From Salisediminibacterium beveridgei (GTDB lineage Bacteria; Bacillota; Bacilli; Bacillales; Salisediminibacteriaceae), in contig NZ_CP012502.1 in NCBI RefSeq assembly GCF_001721685.1, positions 1,860,001 through 1,924,000 on the forward strand: a stretch of DNA of 64,000 nt, read 5' to 3'. Positions within the stretch are counted from its first letter, which is position 1, and each line of letters starts with the position of its first letter. Positions 7,745 to 18,400 of this stretch are shown here, piece after piece. Under the pieces are notes generated by a model. It was not told where the DNA came from. It made no database searches and saw nothing but the letters and a program-made list of their open reading frames with translations. Made by a program: the position numbers and the translations under genes.

Positions 7745-9742
7745 TTACTTATTCAAAAGCTGCTTGAAACGTGCCACAACATTCTCAACATTAAATCCGT
7801 ACTTTTCCATTATTTCTCCACCTGGTGCCGAAGCTCCATAGCCATCGATGCCAAGAACGGAGCCGTCAGATGTCGTATAACGCTCCCACCCAAGTGGATT
7901 GGCAACTTCAATTGCCAAACGTTTTTTGATGGCAAAAGGAAGCACTTCTTCTTTGTATTCGTCTGACTGAGCATCGAAACGATCCCAGCTTGGCATACTG
8001 ACAACAGCTGTATGAATACCCTCTTTTTCAAGTTGCTGCTGTGCTTCTACTGCCAAGGATACTTCAGAACCTGTCGCGAGAAGTAAACCATCCGGATTCC
8101 CATTTGCTTCTGAAACGACATAAGCGCCTTTTTTAACTCCTTGATAGGCTTTCTGATCTGTACCTTTCAAAGCAGGGAGATTCTGACGAGTCAAAACAAG
8201 CGCTGTAGGCTGGTCCGTTGCTTCCATAGCAAGACGCCAAGCTGCCTGTGTTTCATTTCCATCAGCAGGCCGGATGACAGAGAGGTTTGGAATGGCACGT
8301 ATAGCCGGGAGTTGTTCAACCGGTTCGTGTGTTGGACCATCTTCGCCAACTGCAATGCTGTCGTGCGTAAAAACATAAGTAACGGGATTACCCATTAATG
8401 CTGATAACCGTAAGGCAGGTCTTAAGTAATCCGAGAAGACAAAGAACGTAGCCGCATAAGGACGAACACCACCATGCAATGCCATACCGTTAGCAGCCGC
8501 TGCCATGGCAAACTCCCTTACACCAAACCAGATATTACGGCCACTGTGTGTATGACGGGAGAAATCTTCTTCACCTTTGAGCATCGTTTTGTTGGATGAA
8601 GCCAAATCCGCAGAGCCTCCAAATAGTGCAGGAACTTTTTCTGCGAGAGCATTCAATACTTCTCCGCCTGTAGCTCGGGTGGCTGCACTCGATCCCTCTT
8701 CATAAACAGGAAGATCCTGATCCCAACCTTCAGGCAATTTGCCAGTGATGGCATTTTCCAATTCGGCACCTAATTGAGGATGCGCAGCTTTATAAGCTTC
8801 GAACTGCTTATTCCAGGCAGCTTCTGCTTCTTCCCCTTGTTTCTTAAATTGTTCATAATGATCTTTGACTTCCTCTGGAATATGGAACAATTCATCGTAC
8901 GTCCACTTATATGCTTCTTTTGCCAGTTTCACTTCATCCTCTCCGAGAGGTGCCCCGTGAGCTGCATTTTTACCGCCTTTGTTTGGTGAACCATAGCCAA
9001 TAACGGTTTTAACTTCGATCAGAGTCGGTCGGTCATCCTGCTGTGCAGTTTTCAAAGCTTTATCAATGGTATCAAGATCATTCCCGTCTTCCACTAGAAG
9101 CGTTTGCCAGCCATATGCATCAAATCGCTTCATCACATCTTCAGAAAATGATTGATGCAGGTCCCCATCGAGGGAGATATCGTTGGAATCATAGAGCAGA
9201 ACCAATTTCCCAAGTTTTAAGTGACCGGCCAATGATGCCGCCTCGGCAGACACACCCTCCATCAAATCTCCATCACCGCATAGTACATACGTATTATGAT
9301 CAACAATATTGAAATCATCTGTATTATACTTTCCTGCAAGATGCTGCTCTGCCATTGCCATACCAACTGACATAGCAATACCCTGGCCAAGGGGGCCGGT
9401 CGTTGCTTCCACACCTGGCGTGTGACCATACTCTGGATGTCCAGGGGTTTTACTTCCCCACTGGCGGAAATTCTTCAACTCATCCAGTGAGAGATCATAC
9501 CCGTGCAGATGCAACAGGCTGTATAAAAGCATAGAGCCATGACCTGCAGATAATACAAACCGGTCCCGGTTAAACCAGTCCGGATTTTTCGGGTTATGGT
9601 TCATAAAATCTGCAAAGACTTTATAAGCCATAGGTGCAGCACCCATAGGTAATCCCGGGTGTCCCGAATTTGCCTTTTCAATCGCGTCAATGGAAAGTGT
9701 ACGGATGGTGTTAATCGCTTGTTCATGGATTTGCGCTGTCAT
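7745..9742 (-). CDS. tkt: Transketolase
   Basis: A 665-residue, full-length transketolase of the non-oxidative pentose phosphate pathway; it transfers two-carbon units between sugar phosphates with thiamine diphosphate. Visible family signatures: [21 protein letters not shown] at the N-terminus, the diphosphate-binding [19 protein letters not shown] (about 155-173), the [12 protein letters not shown] segment and [12 protein letters not shown]. The start ATG follows AAAGAGGTTGATAGTG. It has a separate promoter and terminator, so is probably monocistronic. The order ynzC-tkt-yneF matches B. subtilis except for missing sirA. Confidence 0.97.
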   Translation of the reverse strand: MTAQIHEQAINTIRTLSIDAIEKANSGHPGLPMGAAPMAYKVFADFMNHNPKNPDWFNRDRFVLSAGHGSMLLYSLLHLHGYDLSLDELKNFRQWGSKTPGHPEYGHTPGVEATTGPLGQGIAMSVGMAMAEQHLAGKYNTDDFNIVDHNTYVLCGDGDLMEGVSAEAASLAGHLKLGKLVLLYDSNDISLDGDLHQSFSEDVMKRFDAYGWQTLLVEDGNDLDTIDKALKTAQQDDRPTLIEVKTVIGYGSPNKGGKNAAHGAPLGEDEVKLAKEAYKWTYDELFHIPEEVKDHYEQFKKQGEEAEAAWNKQFEAYKAAHPQLGAELENAITGKLPEGWDQDLPVYEEGSSAATRATGGEVLNALAEKVPALFGGSADLASSNKTMLKGEEDFSRHTHSGRNIWFGVREFAMAAAANGMALHGGVRPYAATFFVFSDYLRPALRLSALMGNPVTYVFTHDSIAVGEDGPTHEPVEQLPAIRAIPNLSVIRPADGNETQAAWRLAMEATDQPTALVLTRQNLPALKGTDQKAYQGVKKGAYVVSEANGNPDGLLLATGSEVSLAVEAQQQLEKEGIHTAVVSMPSWDRFDAQSDEYKEEVLPFAIKKRLAIEVANPLGWERYTTSDGSVLGIDGYGASAPGGEIMEKYGFNVENVVARFKQLLNK

Positions 9743-9787
9743 TCACTATCAACCTCTTTCACTGTAATATGTTCAATTCTATTCTTA

Positions 9788-9816
9788 ATGATACCTGTTT
9801 AAGAGAGGTTAGACAA
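9788..9816 (-). promoter_or_regulatory. Candidate sigma-A promoter of tkt
   Basis: Minus-strand TTGTCT (9811-9816) and TATCAT (9788-9793) are 17 bases apart, about 45 bases upstream of the tkt ATG. Five of six and five of six-type matches make it plausible but unproven. Confidence 0.5.
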
Positions 9817-9851
9817 CCTGCAAACTAAAGGATTGTTCTTGTGAAATCTGA

Positions 9852-9887
9852 AAAACACCATGTTCTCCTTGGAGAACATGGTGTTTT
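9852..9887 (-). terminator. Strong terminator after ynzC
   Basis: The arms 9852-9868 and 9871-9887 are perfectly complementary over 17 bases (core ACACCATGTTCTCC), with a T run on the minus strand. Because it is nearly symmetrical and A-rich on one side and T-rich on the other, it could act in both directions. Confidence 0.9.
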
Positions 9888-9901
9888 TGCAAATAATCAG
9901 C

Positions 9902-10141
9902 TTAATGAAAACCTTTTTTTGCACGTTCTTTCTCATCTTTTAATTTTTGAGGAGTAACATCTGTTCCTTCTTCATCCACAATTTTTGTGGATTTCAATTG
10001 GTTTTTGAATGATTTACGAACATTTTGCAAATATTCAGCTCTTAGACTTTTCTGTTCTTTCTGTTCTTTAACAGACAAGCCTTCAGCTTTTGATTTACGG
10101 GCAAGCTCATTGATCCGGTTTAGTTTATCTTTTGTTAACAT
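9902..10141 (-). CDS. ynzC: DUF896 family protein YnzC
   Basis: A 79-residue charged helical protein with the family opening RINELARKSKAEGLSVKEQ and the EQKSLRAEYLQNVRKSFKNQL core. B. subtilis YnzC is encoded in the LexA-regulated yneA-yneB-ynzC operon. Its role is not established; the fold is a two-helix hairpin. It ends in KGFH and is followed by a very strong hairpin. A 93-base gap separates it from yneB. Confidence 0.93.
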   Translation of the reverse strand: MLTKDKLNRINELARKSKAEGLSVKEQKEQKSLRAEYLQNVRKSFKNQLKSTKIVDEEGTDVTPQKLKDEKERAKKGFH

Positions 10142-10234
10142 AAGTCATCCTCCAGTGAGTAATATATGTTAATGCTAGAGGATTCATATGTTTTTATCAA
10201 GCAAAAAATCCTTACAGGTCATTCGTCGCGTCGT

Positions 10235-11175
<941 letters not shown>

Positions 11176-11210
11176 GGTCCATCGCCTCCATAAGAATATC
11201 TGTTCCCTCC

Positions 11211-11287
11211 ACTATACAAGGAACAGTTGTTCTTGTCAACAGCTTTTAGAACGAGCGTTTGTAAAACGAATGTTCCCGTGTTATAAT
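11211..11287. promoter_or_regulatory. Divergent yneA/lexA promoters with three LexA (SOS) boxes
   Basis: Toward yneA: TTGACA (11234-11239), 17 bases, TATAGT (11211-11216), minus strand. Toward lexA: TTGTAA (11259-11264), 17 bases, TATAAT (11282-11287), plus strand. Three SOS boxes of the Gram-positive GAAC-N4-GTTY type are visible: GAACAGTTGTTC (11221-11232), GAACGAGCGTTT (11249-11260) and, on the minus strand, GAACATTCGTTT (11264-11275). Box 1 lies between the yneA -35 and -10; boxes 2 and 3 cover the lexA -35 and spacer. B. subtilis has an equivalent arrangement, so LexA autoregulation and SOS induction are expected. Confidence 0.9.
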
Positions 11288-11361
11288 TTCTTATAGAAAC
11301 AACTATGATCACTAAAATACTATTTACTGACATCAAATTTTAAGAAGAGGTGATTTATCTT

Positions 11362-11985
11362 ATGAAAAAATTGTCTGCACGACAGCAATCCATACTTGAT
11401 TTTATTCGCAGTCAAGTACAGGCAAAAGGCTATCCCCCGTCTGTAAGAGAAATTGGAGAGGCTGTTGGACTAGCGTCCAGTTCTACCGTTCACGGTCACC
11501 TTTCAAGATTAGAGAAAAAAGGTTTTATTCGCCGGGATCCAACGAAACCAAGAGCCATCGAACTGATCCAAAAGGATCGAAATGGAGATCAAATCATCTC
11601 AACGCAGTCCATCAGTATTCCCGTGATTGGTAAAGTCACTGCCGGTTCGCCGATTACTGCGATCGAAAATGTTGAGGAATATCTTCCAATGCCCGCCAGT
11701 TTCGTACAGGATGAAGAAGCCTTTATTTTGGAGATTTCAGGTGACTCCATGATTGAAGCCGGTATCTTTAACGGTGATTATGTGGTCGTACATCCGCAAT
11801 CAACTGCAAACAATGGTGATATAGTTGTCGCTATGACAGAGGAAGACGAAGCTACAGTCAAACGATTCTTCAAAGAAAAAGATCATTTCCGGCTTCAGCC
11901 AGAGAATGCGAGTCTTCAGCCAATCATTCTCGATAGTGTCCAGATTTTGGGCAAGATCATTGGCGTATTCCGCTCATTCCATTGA
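11362..11985 (+). CDS. lexA: SOS repressor LexA
   Basis: A 207-residue repressor. The N-terminal winged helix-turn-helix reads [25 protein letters not shown]; the self-cleavage site is Ala-Gly in KVTAGSPI (about residue 91-92); the catalytic serine is in [11 protein letters not shown] and the lysine in [10 protein letters not shown]. RecA filaments trigger autocleavage and open the SOS regulon. The ATG at 11362 follows AAGAAGAGGTGA with good spacing; an upstream in-frame GTG (11350) overlaps that site and is rejected. It is divergent from yneA and monocistronic, ending in a strong terminator after a 115-base trailer. Confidence 0.97.
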   Translation: MKKLSARQQSILDFIRSQVQAKGYPPSVREIGEAVGLASSSTVHGHLSRLEKKGFIRRDPTKPRAIELIQKDRNGDQIISTQSISIPVIGKVTAGSPITAIENVEEYLPMPASFVQDEEAFILEISGDSMIEAGIFNGDYVVVHPQSTANNGDIVVAMTEEDEATVKRFFKEKDHFRLQPENASLQPIILDSVQILGKIIGVFRSFH

Positions 11986-12100
11986 TGATCATTCAGAATT
12001 AATACGCTTAATCCTGTTTGCTCATCTGTTGAGAGCCTTTACTGCACTTATACTCGAATCCATCATTCAACCCGTTCTCTCACACAATGTGACATATGAA

Positions 12101-12135
12101 GACCGGAGCATCTCCTAAAATGCTCCGGTCCTTTT
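12101..12135 (+). terminator. Terminator after lexA
   Basis: Perfect stem GACCGGAGCA (12101-12110) with TGCTCCGGTC (12121-12130), extended by one A-T pair, then CTTTTTG. Confidence 0.9.
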
Positions 12136-12154
12136 TGTTATAAGCAGTGGGTTC

Positions 12155-13675
12155 CTAATTCTTTTCTTTAATAATGACGTTTTGTTTGTTCAACTGAATG
12201 ATTGCTTTTGTAATATATTTTTCTGGCCAGTGTTCCAATATACCGAATAGTTCCTCTTCATGATATTGCAAACCCCGAATTTTGTTTGTGGCCTCACCTT
12301 TCAAAAGCTTAACAAGAATATGAACAGGAACTTTATGTTCTTCTTTTTTTATGAACCGGTTAATCTTATCTAACTGCAATCTGGTTATTTTATAATTCTT
12401 GATCTGTAGAATGGTATCGTCTGGACGTGGTTGATTGTCCTTTATCATTTGAGTTAAACCAGTTTGTACTTCGTTGAGTTCTTCAGAAAGATTTCTCTTC
12501 ATCAGTTTTTGCCATCGATTTATTTCTCTTAAAATAGATATATCGGGTATACTGACCCTGGACATCCAAATAAGCATGGAATCATGCGATTCCTCAGGCA
12601 GTTCTATTTCCTGCATCGCTTTATATAATGAGACGACTGGATGGTCAGGAACATTATCTGTGCCAGGAAGTTTTCTTTGCAATTCCAGAATCGTTTCAAT
12701 GCGCTCATGATAATCTGTTAAATCCCGACTCAAATCCTTCAAACATTCAATGTTTTTCGTTACGGCACCATTTTGAGATGCAATGTTATTGAATTGTCGC
12801 TCAATTGTCGCAATTCTTTTTGTAGCTTGGAATAAATTCACTTCTTGAGGTAACCACAGGACATCTTCATTAATATCATAGATCACTGAAAACCCACAGT
12901 CCTCACAAGTGCATTCAATCGATCTTGAATCAGCTTGAGGGAACAATTTCTTTTCATGCGAACACAAATCCCATCGCCATTCTTTCGGAATCGTCCGATA
13001 AGGACGCAAGACGATTTTGACACGTTCCCGCCAATATGAAATGTCTTCTGGATATTTCAGAATAGCTAACAGAGAAGATTTATTCATGATTTCTACTGCA
13101 TCGACAATATCGTTTTTGGAATAAGCTAACTGAATGAACGGGTTATTTTCATACGCTTTTTCAATTCTTGAGAGCCAATATCCCTTGTCTTGTAAAGAGA
13201 TTCTTGCATTAAACAGATAATCATCTACAACTGATTGCACATGCTTCTTAAGTTGATCAGCTGAAAGACGGACCCATTCTTTGTTATAAAACAACGGTGT
13301 ATTTTCTGATTGATCCGTTTGCACTGATGCCTTTTTAAATAATAATGTATCTGCTTTTAACAACTTCACATGAAGTTTCTTTTGTTGAACCAGTGGAACG
13401 GGTATACATGGCTTATCGGTCCCCAGAAACAATGCTAACTGATTAAGATCAGTTTTCGATAGTTTCGAAAGTTCATGAAATACTACTTCTTGCAGACGAG
13501 ACAGGAGTGCCTTCTCTTCTTTTGAGCTTAGTGATCGAATTTTCGAAGACTCATTCTTCTTCTCTACCGGCCAAAACAGCAGAGATGGATAAAGACCTCC
13601 AGGATTTAATACTTCCTCTCTCATGCCCATGACACTGATCACCTCCGGATTAGACAAGTTCCCTGTCACTGCCAT
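12155..13675 (-). CDS. Uncharacterised 506-residue protein with Cys-rich centre and helical C-terminus
   Basis: I cannot assign a function. No signal peptide or membrane segment is seen. A central cysteine-rich patch could bind zinc: CSHE near residue 236 and CTCEDC near 257. A coiled-coil-prone stretch follows (about 270-320). The last 90 residues hold a short helix-turn-helix-like region ending ELFGILEHWPEKYITKAI, which resembles RQC-type winged-helix tails; I recall Bacillaceae proteins of this size being annotated as RQC-minor-2 family DNA-binding proteins, but cannot confirm it here. The start ATG follows GGGAGTG. It lies between lexA and glnA, convergent with lexA, with AT-rich surroundings. 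There is no visible phage or transposon marker. It appears to be a single-gene unit. Confidence 0.75.
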   Translation of the reverse strand: MAVTGNLSNPEVISVMGMREEVLNPGGLYPSLLFWPVEKKNESSKIRSLSSKEEKALLSRLQEVVFHELSKLSKTDLNQLALFLGTDKPCIPVPLVQQKKLHVKLLKADTLLFKKASVQTDQSENTPLFYNKEWVRLSADQLKKHVQSVVDDYLFNARISLQDKGYWLSRIEKAYENNPFIQLAYSKNDIVDAVEIMNKSSLLAILKYPEDISYWRERVKIVLRPYRTIPKEWRWDLCSHEKKLFPQADSRSIECTCEDCGFSVIYDINEDVLWLPQEVNLFQATKRIATIERQFNNIASQNGAVTKNIECLKDLSRDLTDYHERIETILELQRKLPGTDNVPDHPVVSLYKAMQEIELPEESHDSMLIWMSRVSIPDISILREINRWQKLMKRNLSEELNEVQTGLTQMIKDNQPRPDDTILQIKNYKITRLQLDKINRFIKKEEHKVPVHILVKLLKGEATNKIRGLQYHEEELFGILEHWPEKYITKAIIQLNKQNVIIKEKN

Positions 13676-13845
13676 CTACAAACACTCCCAATAAAAAAGA
13701 TCAAAGTCAATTGTCGGGGTTGCGACAATTTGTCACTGCCCCTTTATCCTGCTTGAAAAATTCAGTTTTTATAGAGCAATATTTGTAAATGAAATTTATG
13801 TCTTGATCATATAAAGGATTAATCTCAGCTTTTTTCCTAATATAA

Positions 13846-13876
13846 AGAAAACCCTAGAACCATTGAGGCTCTAGGG
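13846..13876 (-). terminator. Terminator after glnA
   Basis: Arms 13852-13861 and 13867-13876 pair CCCTAGAGCC with GGTTCTAGGG on the minus strand (one G-T pair), followed by TTTTCTTT. It lies 9 bases beyond the glnA stop. The rest of the gap to the next gene (13676-13851) shows nothing clear. Confidence 0.85.
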
Positions 13877-13885
13877 ATATCTTTA

Positions 13886-15223
13886 TTAATACATCTGGAT
13901 ATACTGCTCGCGCTCCCACGGGTGAACCTGCGTACGGAACATATCCCATTCGATTTCCTTGGACTCAATGAAGTGCTCAAGCGAATGTGCACCAAGGGAT
14001 TTCATGATCGTCTGGTCTTTCTTTAACGCTTCAATAGCGTCTTTTAATGTTGCCGGCAACGCATCGATGCCTTCAACAGCTCTTTCGTTTTCATCCATTG
14101 CATAGATATTTCGATCTGTTGCTGCAGGTGGTGTCATCTTATTCTTCACACCGTCAAGACCTGATGCCAGCATCGCTGCCATAGCAAGGTACGGATTTGC
14201 TGTTGGGTCCGGGCTTCGGACTTCAATACGCGTACTCAGACCACGTGAAGACGGAATACGAACAAGTGGTGAACGGTTACGCATGGACCACGCTACGTAG
14301 CATGGTGCTTCATATCCCGGCACAAGGCGCTTGTATGAGTTAACCGTTGGATTCGTGATGGCGGTGAAGGCTGGAGCGTGTTTCAAGATCCCCGCCAAGA
14401 ACTGCATAGCCGTTTCACTGAGCTGAGTATCTGTTGATTCATCGAAGAAAGCATTGACTCCACCTTTAGTAAATAGAGACATATTCGCATGCATCCCGCT
14501 TCCGTTCACACCGAATAATGGTTTTGGCATGAAAGTCGCGTGAAGTCCGTGTTTTCTGGCAATGGTTTTGACAACCAGCTTAAACGTCTGGATATTATCA
14601 CAAGTCGTAACTGCATCCGCATATTTGAAATCTATTTCGTGCTGACCTGGAGCCACTTCGTGGTGGGATGCTTCAATTTCGAATCCCATATCTTCAAGTT
14701 CAAGTACGATATCACGCCGGCAATTTTCACCCAAGTCTGTTGGAGCAAGGTCAAAATAGCCACCTTTATCGTTCAATTCCAATGTCGGTTCGCCATTTTC
14801 GTCATTTTTGAATAAGAAGAATTCCGGCTCAGGTCCAATATTGAAGTCTGAATAGCCAAGATCATTTGCCTGTTTAAGTACTTTTTTCAATACCCCTCGT
14901 GGATCACCTTCGAAAGGTGTACCATCTGGACTGTAGATGTCACAGATTAAACGCGCTACTTTACCTTTTTCTGGCGTCCAAGGGAAAATCACCCATGTAT
15001 CAAGATCCGGATACAGATACATATCGGATTCTTCGATACGGACAAACCCTTCAATTGATGAACCGTCAAACATCATCAGATTATCCAGTGCTTTACCGAG
15101 TTGGTCAATCGGGATTTCCACGTTTTTAATAATCCCCAACAAATCGGTAAACTGTAATCGAATAAATCTTACGTTTTCTTCTTTTGCCATTTTAAAAATG
15201 TCGTCTTTTGTGAACTTACTCAT
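13886..15223 (-). CDS. glnA: Glutamine synthetase, type I
   Basis: A 445-residue glutamine synthetase, matching the 444 residues of the B. subtilis enzyme; it makes glutamine from glutamate, ammonium and ATP. Signatures: [30 protein letters not shown], the ATP-binding [18 protein letters not shown] and the [22 protein letters not shown] loop. The ORF is open for 41 more codons but ATG at 15223 follows AGGAGGAATC and matches homologues. In B. subtilis glnR lies just upstream in the same operon; here the upstream gene is ynbB and no glnR is present. A GlnR/TnrA box overlaps the promoter, so nitrogen control is expected to remain. Confidence 0.97.
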   Translation of the reverse strand: MSKFTKDDIFKMAKEENVRFIRLQFTDLLGIIKNVEIPIDQLGKALDNLMMFDGSSIEGFVRIEESDMYLYPDLDTWVIFPWTPEKGKVARLICDIYSPDGTPFEGDPRGVLKKVLKQANDLGYSDFNIGPEPEFFLFKNDENGEPTLELNDKGGYFDLAPTDLGENCRRDIVLELEDMGFEIEASHHEVAPGQHEIDFKYADAVTTCDNIQTFKLVVKTIARKHGLHATFMPKPLFGVNGSGMHANMSLFTKGGVNAFFDESTDTQLSETAMQFLAGILKHAPAFTAITNPTVNSYKRLVPGYEAPCYVAWSMRNRSPLVRIPSSRGLSTRIEVRSPDPTANPYLAMAAMLASGLDGVKNKMTPPAATDRNIYAMDENERAVEGIDALPATLKDAIEALKKDQTIMKSLGAHSLEHFIESKEIEWDMFRTQVHPWEREQYIQMY

Positions 15224-15370
15224 GTGCACTGATTCCTCCTTTTGATATACCACCCACACACTATTGATTGTGTGACTGGGAAGCGTCAAAATCATCCGAA
15301 TCATCGGAATTTTTGCGCTGTTTTTTCGATGTTTTAAGAATACCAAAAATTAAAAACCAATGTGGGAGAT

Positions 15371-15404
15371 TGTAAGATTATCTAACAGGGAAATTATCTG
15401 ACAA
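15371..15404 (-). promoter_or_regulatory. glnA promoter with GlnR/TnrA box
   Basis: Minus strand: TTGTCA (15399-15404), 16 bases, GATAAT (15377-15382). TGTTAGATAATCTTACA (15371-15387) matches the GlnR/TnrA consensus TGTNAN7TNACA exactly and covers the -10 element. Binding there should repress glnA under nitrogen excess. Confidence 0.75.
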
Positions 15405-15459
15405 CGAAATAATGAGTTTTAGACGCCGTATTGTGAACTTGCAGTAAGAATTTCTGATT

Positions 15460-16707
15460 TCATTCTGTCTCAGTGGTTAAAATCGCCGATAATGCGTCAA
15501 ATACAGCAATTTTCACATGTTCATATGTAAGGCCACCTTGAACATAAGCGGTATAAGGCTCCCGTAATGGACCATCCGCTGATAGTTCTATGCTTGACCC
15601 TTGTATAAAAGCACCAGCAGCCATGATCACATCATCTTCATAGCCGGGCATCGAAGAAGGTTGAGGAGCCACATGGGCATCCACAGGAGATCTGGACTGT
15701 ATAGCCTGACAAAAACGGATCATCTGGTCTCTTGTTTCAAATTGTACAGATTGAATCAAATCTGTTCTGACAGCATCATAAGCAGGTGTTGTGTTCATTC
15801 CGGTTGCAGCAAATAAGGACGCAGTGAAAACAGCCCCTTTAACTGCCTGATTGACTATGTGCGGTGCCATAAAAAAACCTTGAAGCATGTCCCGAAGGTG
15901 TCCTGTGGTTGCTCCTCCTTCGAGACCGATTCCTGGCGCAGTCATCCGGTTTCCGCAGAGTTCAATTAAGTCTTTTCTGCCTGCAAGGTACCCACCTGAT
16001 TTGGCAATTCCTCCACCTGGGTTTTTGATCAAAGAACCTGCAATTATATCTGCTCCAGCTTCTATAGGTTCCTCCAATTCAACGAATTCGCCATAACAAT
16101 TATCCACGAAGACAATCAGATCCTCATTAATATTCTTCACACGGGTGATCATGTCACGAATCTCATTAATCGTAAAAGATGGCCGACTCGCGTACCCTTT
16201 TGACCGCTGAATACCGATCATTTTTGTTGCTGGCGACACTGATTTCTTTATTGCGTTAAAGTCAACCCGACCATCAGCAAGATCAATCTGTTGATAACGG
16301 ATACCGAAATCCTTTAATGAACCGGCATTGGTCTTACCGCGAGTTCCAATAACTTCATCAAGGGTATCGTAAGGAGCACCGGTTATGTACATCAGTTCAT
16401 CCCCGGGGCGCAACATTCCAAACAGCGCTGTGCTGATGGCATGTGTACCCGAAACCAATTGAGGGCGAACTACCGACGCCTCTGCCTTAAAAACCTTGGC
16501 ATAAATAGCTTCCAAACGCTCACGACCGGCATCATCATACCCGTATCCGGTCGAACCATGTAAATGAAAATCGGCAATTTCCTCAGACTGAAAAGCATCC
16601 AGTACTTTCCGTTGGTTTTCTTCACTGATGATTTCACGTTCCTCCAAAATAGGACGAATTCGTTTTTCTGTTTCTTGTTTAATTCGAATTAAATCCTTCT
16701 GATCCAT
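15460..16707 (-). CDS. ynbB: YnbB family PLP enzyme (aluminium resistance / methionine gamma-lyase-like)
   Basis: A 415-residue PLP-dependent protein of the Cys/Met metabolism fold. Typical features: STGYGYDDAGRERLEAIYAKVF near the start, VRPQLVSGTHAIS, and the region GSLIKNPGGGIAKSGGYLAGR with the likely PLP lysine in IKNPGG. The family was named for aluminium resistance but its substrate is not defined. ATG at 16707 follows AAGGAGGTCAACG; the gene overlaps the 3' end of hflX by 29 bases, so the two are probably co-transcribed. In B. subtilis ynbB is followed by glnR-glnA; here it is followed directly by glnA. Confidence 0.88.
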   Translation of the reverse strand: MDQKDLIRIKQETEKRIRPILEEREIISEENQRKVLDAFQSEEIADFHLHGSTGYGYDDAGRERLEAIYAKVFKAEASVVRPQLVSGTHAISTALFGMLRPGDELMYITGAPYDTLDEVIGTRGKTNAGSLKDFGIRYQQIDLADGRVDFNAIKKSVSPATKMIGIQRSKGYASRPSFTINEIRDMITRVKNINEDLIVFVDNCYGEFVELEEPIEAGADIIAGSLIKNPGGGIAKSGGYLAGRKDLIELCGNRMTAPGIGLEGGATTGHLRDMLQGFFMAPHIVNQAVKGAVFTASLFAATGMNTTPAYDAVRTDLIQSVQFETRDQMIRFCQAIQSRSPVDAHVAPQPSSMPGYEDDVIMAAGAFIQGSSIELSADGPLREPYTAYVQGGLTYEHVKIAVFDALSAILTTETE

Positions 16708-17980
16708 CGTTGACCTCCTTTGCAATCGATTTTTCATCTATCATCACATTATAAATAGAAGAACCTGGTTGTGCGTATCCTCTGATCACATAATGTTCAT
16801 CCGATTCCCGGAAATGTTCTTCATGAACAATCGTTTCCTGTTTCAAGCGGTGCAGAAACTTTCCTTCATAAGCCGGAACTGCAATCTGATAAGGGATAAA
16901 GCCATCCTCAATACTTCGTTCAAGTTTTTCAAGAAACCTCTCAACATCATTCTTTTGATGAGCCGATAATAAAATAGAGGGCGTTGAAAGTGCGAAAAAA
17001 TCCCCCTGTATCATGTCCTGTTTATTATATACGGTCAGTTGAGGTATCTGGTGTGCGTCCAGATCTTTCAAAAGATCAGCAACAGACGCCTCATGATTCG
17101 ACGCATCTTCATGTGATGCATCCACGACATGAACGATGAAATCTGCTGCAGTAACTTCTTCCAATGTGGAACGAAAAGCTGCAATTAAAGTCGTCGGCAA
17201 TTGTTGGATAAAGCCCACTGTATCAGAGAGCAATACGTGCATTCCTTTTGGTAAGCTGATTTGTTTTGTCGTTGGATCCAATGTGGCAAAAAGTTGATCT
17301 TCCGCAAATACGTCAGCATTTGTCACTTGATTTAAGAGCGTTGATTTCCCTGCATTTGTATACCCCACCAGGGCAACCTGAAAAGCCTGATTCCGCTTTC
17401 TTCGATCCCTGTATCTTGTCCTGTGTGCAACAACTTGCTCAAGTTGCCGTTTAATGTCATCCATGCGCTGACGGATATGCCGTTGATCAACCTCAAGTTG
17501 CGTTTCACCTGGTCCTCTTGTACCAATGCCTCCGCCAAGTCGCGACATGATATGACCCTGCCCTCTTAATCGGGGTAACAGATAGCTGAGTTGCGCCAGT
17601 TCCACCTGCAGTTTCCCCTCTTTCGATTGTGCGCGTTGTGCAAAAATATCCAGTATTAACTGGGTTCTGTCTAACACCAGGCTATCCAGCTCATTTCCAA
17701 TATTACGAAGCTGAGAAGGAGTTAATTCACCGTTGAAAATAGTCAAATCGGCTTCGAGTTCAGCGATCATCTTTTTGAGTTCTTCCAATTTTCCTCTCCC
17801 GATGTATGTTGCTGATACGGGGTGATCGAGGGCCTGTTCCATCCGGCTGATAACAACTCCTCCTGCTGTCTCCGTCAACGAAGCCAATTCATCCATCCGA
17901 TGCCTGAAAGATTGGCGATCTCCTTGCTTATCTTCAACTCCGACAAGAATAATGCGCTGTTTAGCAATTTTTTCTTTCAT
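16679..17980 (-). CDS. hflX: Ribosome-associated GTPase HflX
   Basis: A 433-residue GTPase of the Obg/HflX superfamily. The N-terminal HflX domain carries GRGKLEELK and ELTPSQLRNIG; the linker has the conserved RLGGGIGTRGPGETQLEVDQR; the G domain has G1 GYTNAGKSTLLN (about residue 208), G3 DTVGF and G4 NKQD. In bacteria HflX binds stalled ribosomes and splits 70S particles after stress. It follows hfq by 131 bases, with a terminator between, and overlaps ynbB downstream. The start is ATG at 17980 after GAGGAATCTACT. Confidence 0.95.
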   Translation of the reverse strand: MKEKIAKQRIILVGVEDKQGDRQSFRHRMDELASLTETAGGVVISRMEQALDHPVSATYIGRGKLEELKKMIAELEADLTIFNGELTPSQLRNIGNELDSLVLDRTQLILDIFAQRAQSKEGKLQVELAQLSYLLPRLRGQGHIMSRLGGGIGTRGPGETQLEVDQRHIRQRMDDIKRQLEQVVAHRTRYRDRRKRNQAFQVALVGYTNAGKSTLLNQVTNADVFAEDQLFATLDPTTKQISLPKGMHVLLSDTVGFIQQLPTTLIAAFRSTLEEVTAADFIVHVVDASHEDASNHEASVADLLKDLDAHQIPQLTVYNKQDMIQGDFFALSTPSILLSAHQKNDVERFLEKLERSIEDGFIPYQIAVPAYEGKFLHRLKQETIVHEEHFRESDEHYVIRGYAQPGSSIYNVMIDEKSIAKEVNDGSEGFNSN

Positions 17981-18041
17981 AGTAGATTCCTCACCTCAAT
18001 TTCAAAGGGGTTATCGATGATTTACGCCCAATTCATACTGA

Positions 18042-18066
18042 AAAGCCTGGCTGAGCCAGGCTTTTA
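18042..18066 (-). terminator. Terminator between hfq and hflX
   Basis: A perfect 12-bp stem, AAAAGCCTGGCT (18042-18053) with AGCCAGGCTTTT (18055-18066). The loop is effectively 3-5 bases. The T run is short (TTTT), so some read-through into hflX is likely. Confidence 0.78.
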
Positions 18067-18111
18067 TCCATATCATTGTGTCCTTTTGAACAGGTTGATC
18101 TGGTTGAATGC

Positions 18112-18345
18112 TCAAGACTTCTCTCCTTGAAGATTCACATTACGCTGTGGTGAGAATGTTGAAATCGCATGCTTATATAAAAGCTGCTGTTTTCCATCCG
18201 TTTCAAGTATTACCGTAAAATTATCAAAACTTTTCACCATCCCCCGAAGTTGAAAGCCATTCAGTAAAAATACGGTAACTGGAATACTATCCTTTCTTAA
18301 TTGGTTAAGGAACTGATCCTGAATGTTCACCGGCTGTTGTTTCAT
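18112..18345 (-). CDS. hfq: RNA chaperone Hfq
   Basis: A 77-residue Hfq: the Sm1 motif reads [25 protein letters not shown] and the Sm2 motif [13 protein letters not shown], in place of the common YKHAIST(I/V). It forms hexameric rings that bind A- and U-rich RNA. B. subtilis Hfq is 73 residues, so this is full-length, with the short C-terminal tail typical of Firmicutes. It lies 55 bases downstream of miaA as in most bacteria, with AGGGAGGCGG before the ATG. Confidence 0.97.
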   Translation of the reverse strand: MKQQPVNIQDQFLNQLRKDSIPVTVFLLNGFQLRGMVKSFDNFTVILETDGKQQLLYKHAISTFSPQRNVNLQGEKS

Positions 18346-18400
18346 CGTCTCCGCCTCCCTCTATTTTTCTGGTTTGTCTAGTGTAGTATCATTTCGGTAT

